DNA of 64,000 bases from CAAFZY01 sp964410325 (GTDB lineage: Bacteria > Pseudomonadota > Alphaproteobacteria > RF32 > CAG-239), in assembly GCA_964410325.1 (NCBI GenBank), contig CAYPFN010000008.1, forward strand, positions 1 to 64,000. The letters are read 5' to 3'. This document shows positions 63,271 to 64,000 of this stretch, piece after piece. Both the position numbers and the translations under genes were made by a program. The notes beneath the pieces are model-generated. The model was not told the origin of the DNA. It saw only the letters and a list, made by a program, of their open reading frames with translations, and made no database searches. The number at the start of each line of letters is the position of its first letter. Position 1 is the stretch's first letter.

Positions 63271-64000
63271 ATGAAAACGCCTGAATTTTGGAAAAAAGAC
63301 AATCTGTTATCTAAAATCTTGGCGCCTTTGGGTGGCTTATATGCGGTAGCGACCTATTTGCGTCTTAAAACAGCCGCACCTTATAAAGCAGCCAAACCGG
63401 TTATATGTATCGGCAATTTAACGGCAGGCGGTAGCGGAAAAACCCCGGTTGCTTTAAGTATTGCAAAGCTTTTGCAGGATATGGGAAGAAATCCATTTTT
63501 CTTATCCCGCGGATATGGGGGAACAGTTCATAATGTCGTCGTCAATAAAATGGTGCATACACCTTTGCAGGTCGGCGATGAACCGCTTTTACTCTCGGAG
63601 ACGGCACCAGTTGTTGTCAATCCTGATCGGGCAAGTGGCGCAAAACTTGCTATCGCACACGGGGCAGACTGTTTGGTCATGGATGACGGGTTTCAAAATC
63701 CGGGATTATATAAAGACCTTGCTTTTTTGGTTTTTGACGGAACTTACGGCATCGGCAACGGCCGCGCCATTCCGGCCGGACCGCTACGGGAAAATTTTGC
63801 CGCGGGGCTGAAACGAGCACAGGCCGTCATCATTTTAGGCGAAGATAAAACTGGCATTGCCACTCAAACAAAATTACCGATATTTTATGGAAAAATTGTT
63901 GAAGAACAGCCGAATATCGCCAACCGTCAGGTTTTGGCTTTTGCCGGCATCGGCCATCCGGAAAAATTTTATGCCTCATTGGAAAAATGCGGACTGAACC
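63271..64000 (+). CDS. lpxK: Tetraacyldisaccharide 4'-kinase, 5' part
   Basis: The gene begins with MKTPEFWKKDNLLSKIL nine bases after waaA and runs off the right edge after about 243 codons. The P-loop VICIGNLTAGGSGKTPVAL, FLSRGYGG, VGDEPLLLS and LVMDDGFQNPGL are diagnostic. It phosphorylates the 4' position of the lipid A disaccharide. Confidence 0.94.
   Translation, partial: MKTPEFWKKDNLLSKILAPLGGLYAVATYLRLKTAAPYKAAKPVICIGNLTAGGSGKTPVALSIAKLLQDMGRNPFFLSRGYGGTVHNVVVNKMVHTPLQVGDEPLLLSETAPVVVNPDRASGAKLAIAHGADCLVMDDGFQNPGLYKDLAFLVFDGTYGIGNGRAIPAGPLRENFAAGLKRAQAVIILGEDKTGIATQTKLPIFYGKIVEEQPNIANRQVLAFAGIGHPEKFYASLEKCGLN

Overview
The window reads as chromosomal DNA of an AT-rich alphaproteobacterium. 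The evidence is the ffh-rpsP-rimM-trmD-rplS order, an alphaproteobacterial-type L10 leader in front of rplJ, an LPS block (DUF374 acyltransferase, waaA, lpxK), a tolB gene and a SUF-type Fe-S cluster operon. A complete flavodiiron protein and a full nicotinamide-to-NAD salvage set suggest a low-oxygen, possibly host-associated life, which is inference. Genes are dense with short spacers. Several gaps hold decayed genes, consistent with an eroding genome.

Layout. 0-2 kb: three copies of a 16-base near-palindrome, then a minus-strand three-gene unit (small one-helix membrane protein, ECF sigma factor, Spy/CpxP-like periplasmic protein) that resembles the CnrY/CnrH/CnrX metal-sensing logic, and a gutted EamA-type transporter. 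2-12.7 kb: a UDP-sugar dehydrogenase, then rpoC and rpoB on the minus strand. 12.7-16.5 kb: the rplS-trmD-rimM-rpsP-ffh operon with a structured leader. 16.6-29.1 kb: housekeeping genes (PH-like membrane protein, flavodiiron protein, galE, terC, tolB, a tandem ArsR-like regulator, prephenate dehydratase, polA, a class A PBP). 29.2-42.9 kb: a tightly packed, very AT-rich minus-strand surface-polysaccharide operon of ten genes. Its first gene is a serine-recombinase-like protein without catalytic residues, and it is preceded by a 120-bp segment bounded by 15-bp perfect inverted repeats, a candidate invertible promoter. 43.2 kb: tRNA-Asp. 43.6-48.3 kb: trxB and an NAD salvage cluster (nadM-like, nicotinamidase, nicotinate phosphoribosyltransferase, nadE). 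48.9-52.8 kb: secF-secD-yajC and an NlpD-like lipoprotein. 52.9-56.7 kb: sufB, a MazG-like gene, sufC, sufD. 57.1-58.3 kb: rplL-rplJ with L10 leader, 45 kb away from rpoBC. 58.7-64 kb: lon, a DUF374 acyltransferase, waaA and the 5' part of lpxK.

The strongest candidate for something undescribed is in the NAD cluster. Two leader RNAs, one before nadM and one before the pncA-pncB-nadE set, share an identical 13-base hairpin loop. Each can form an H-type pseudoknot with a downstream complementary segment that co-varies between the copies. The first copy also shows mutually exclusive stems and a hairpin that hides the ribosome-binding site. Together they look like a riboswitch class for a pyridine-nucleotide ligand. 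The second candidate is the phase-variable control region of the polysaccharide operon.
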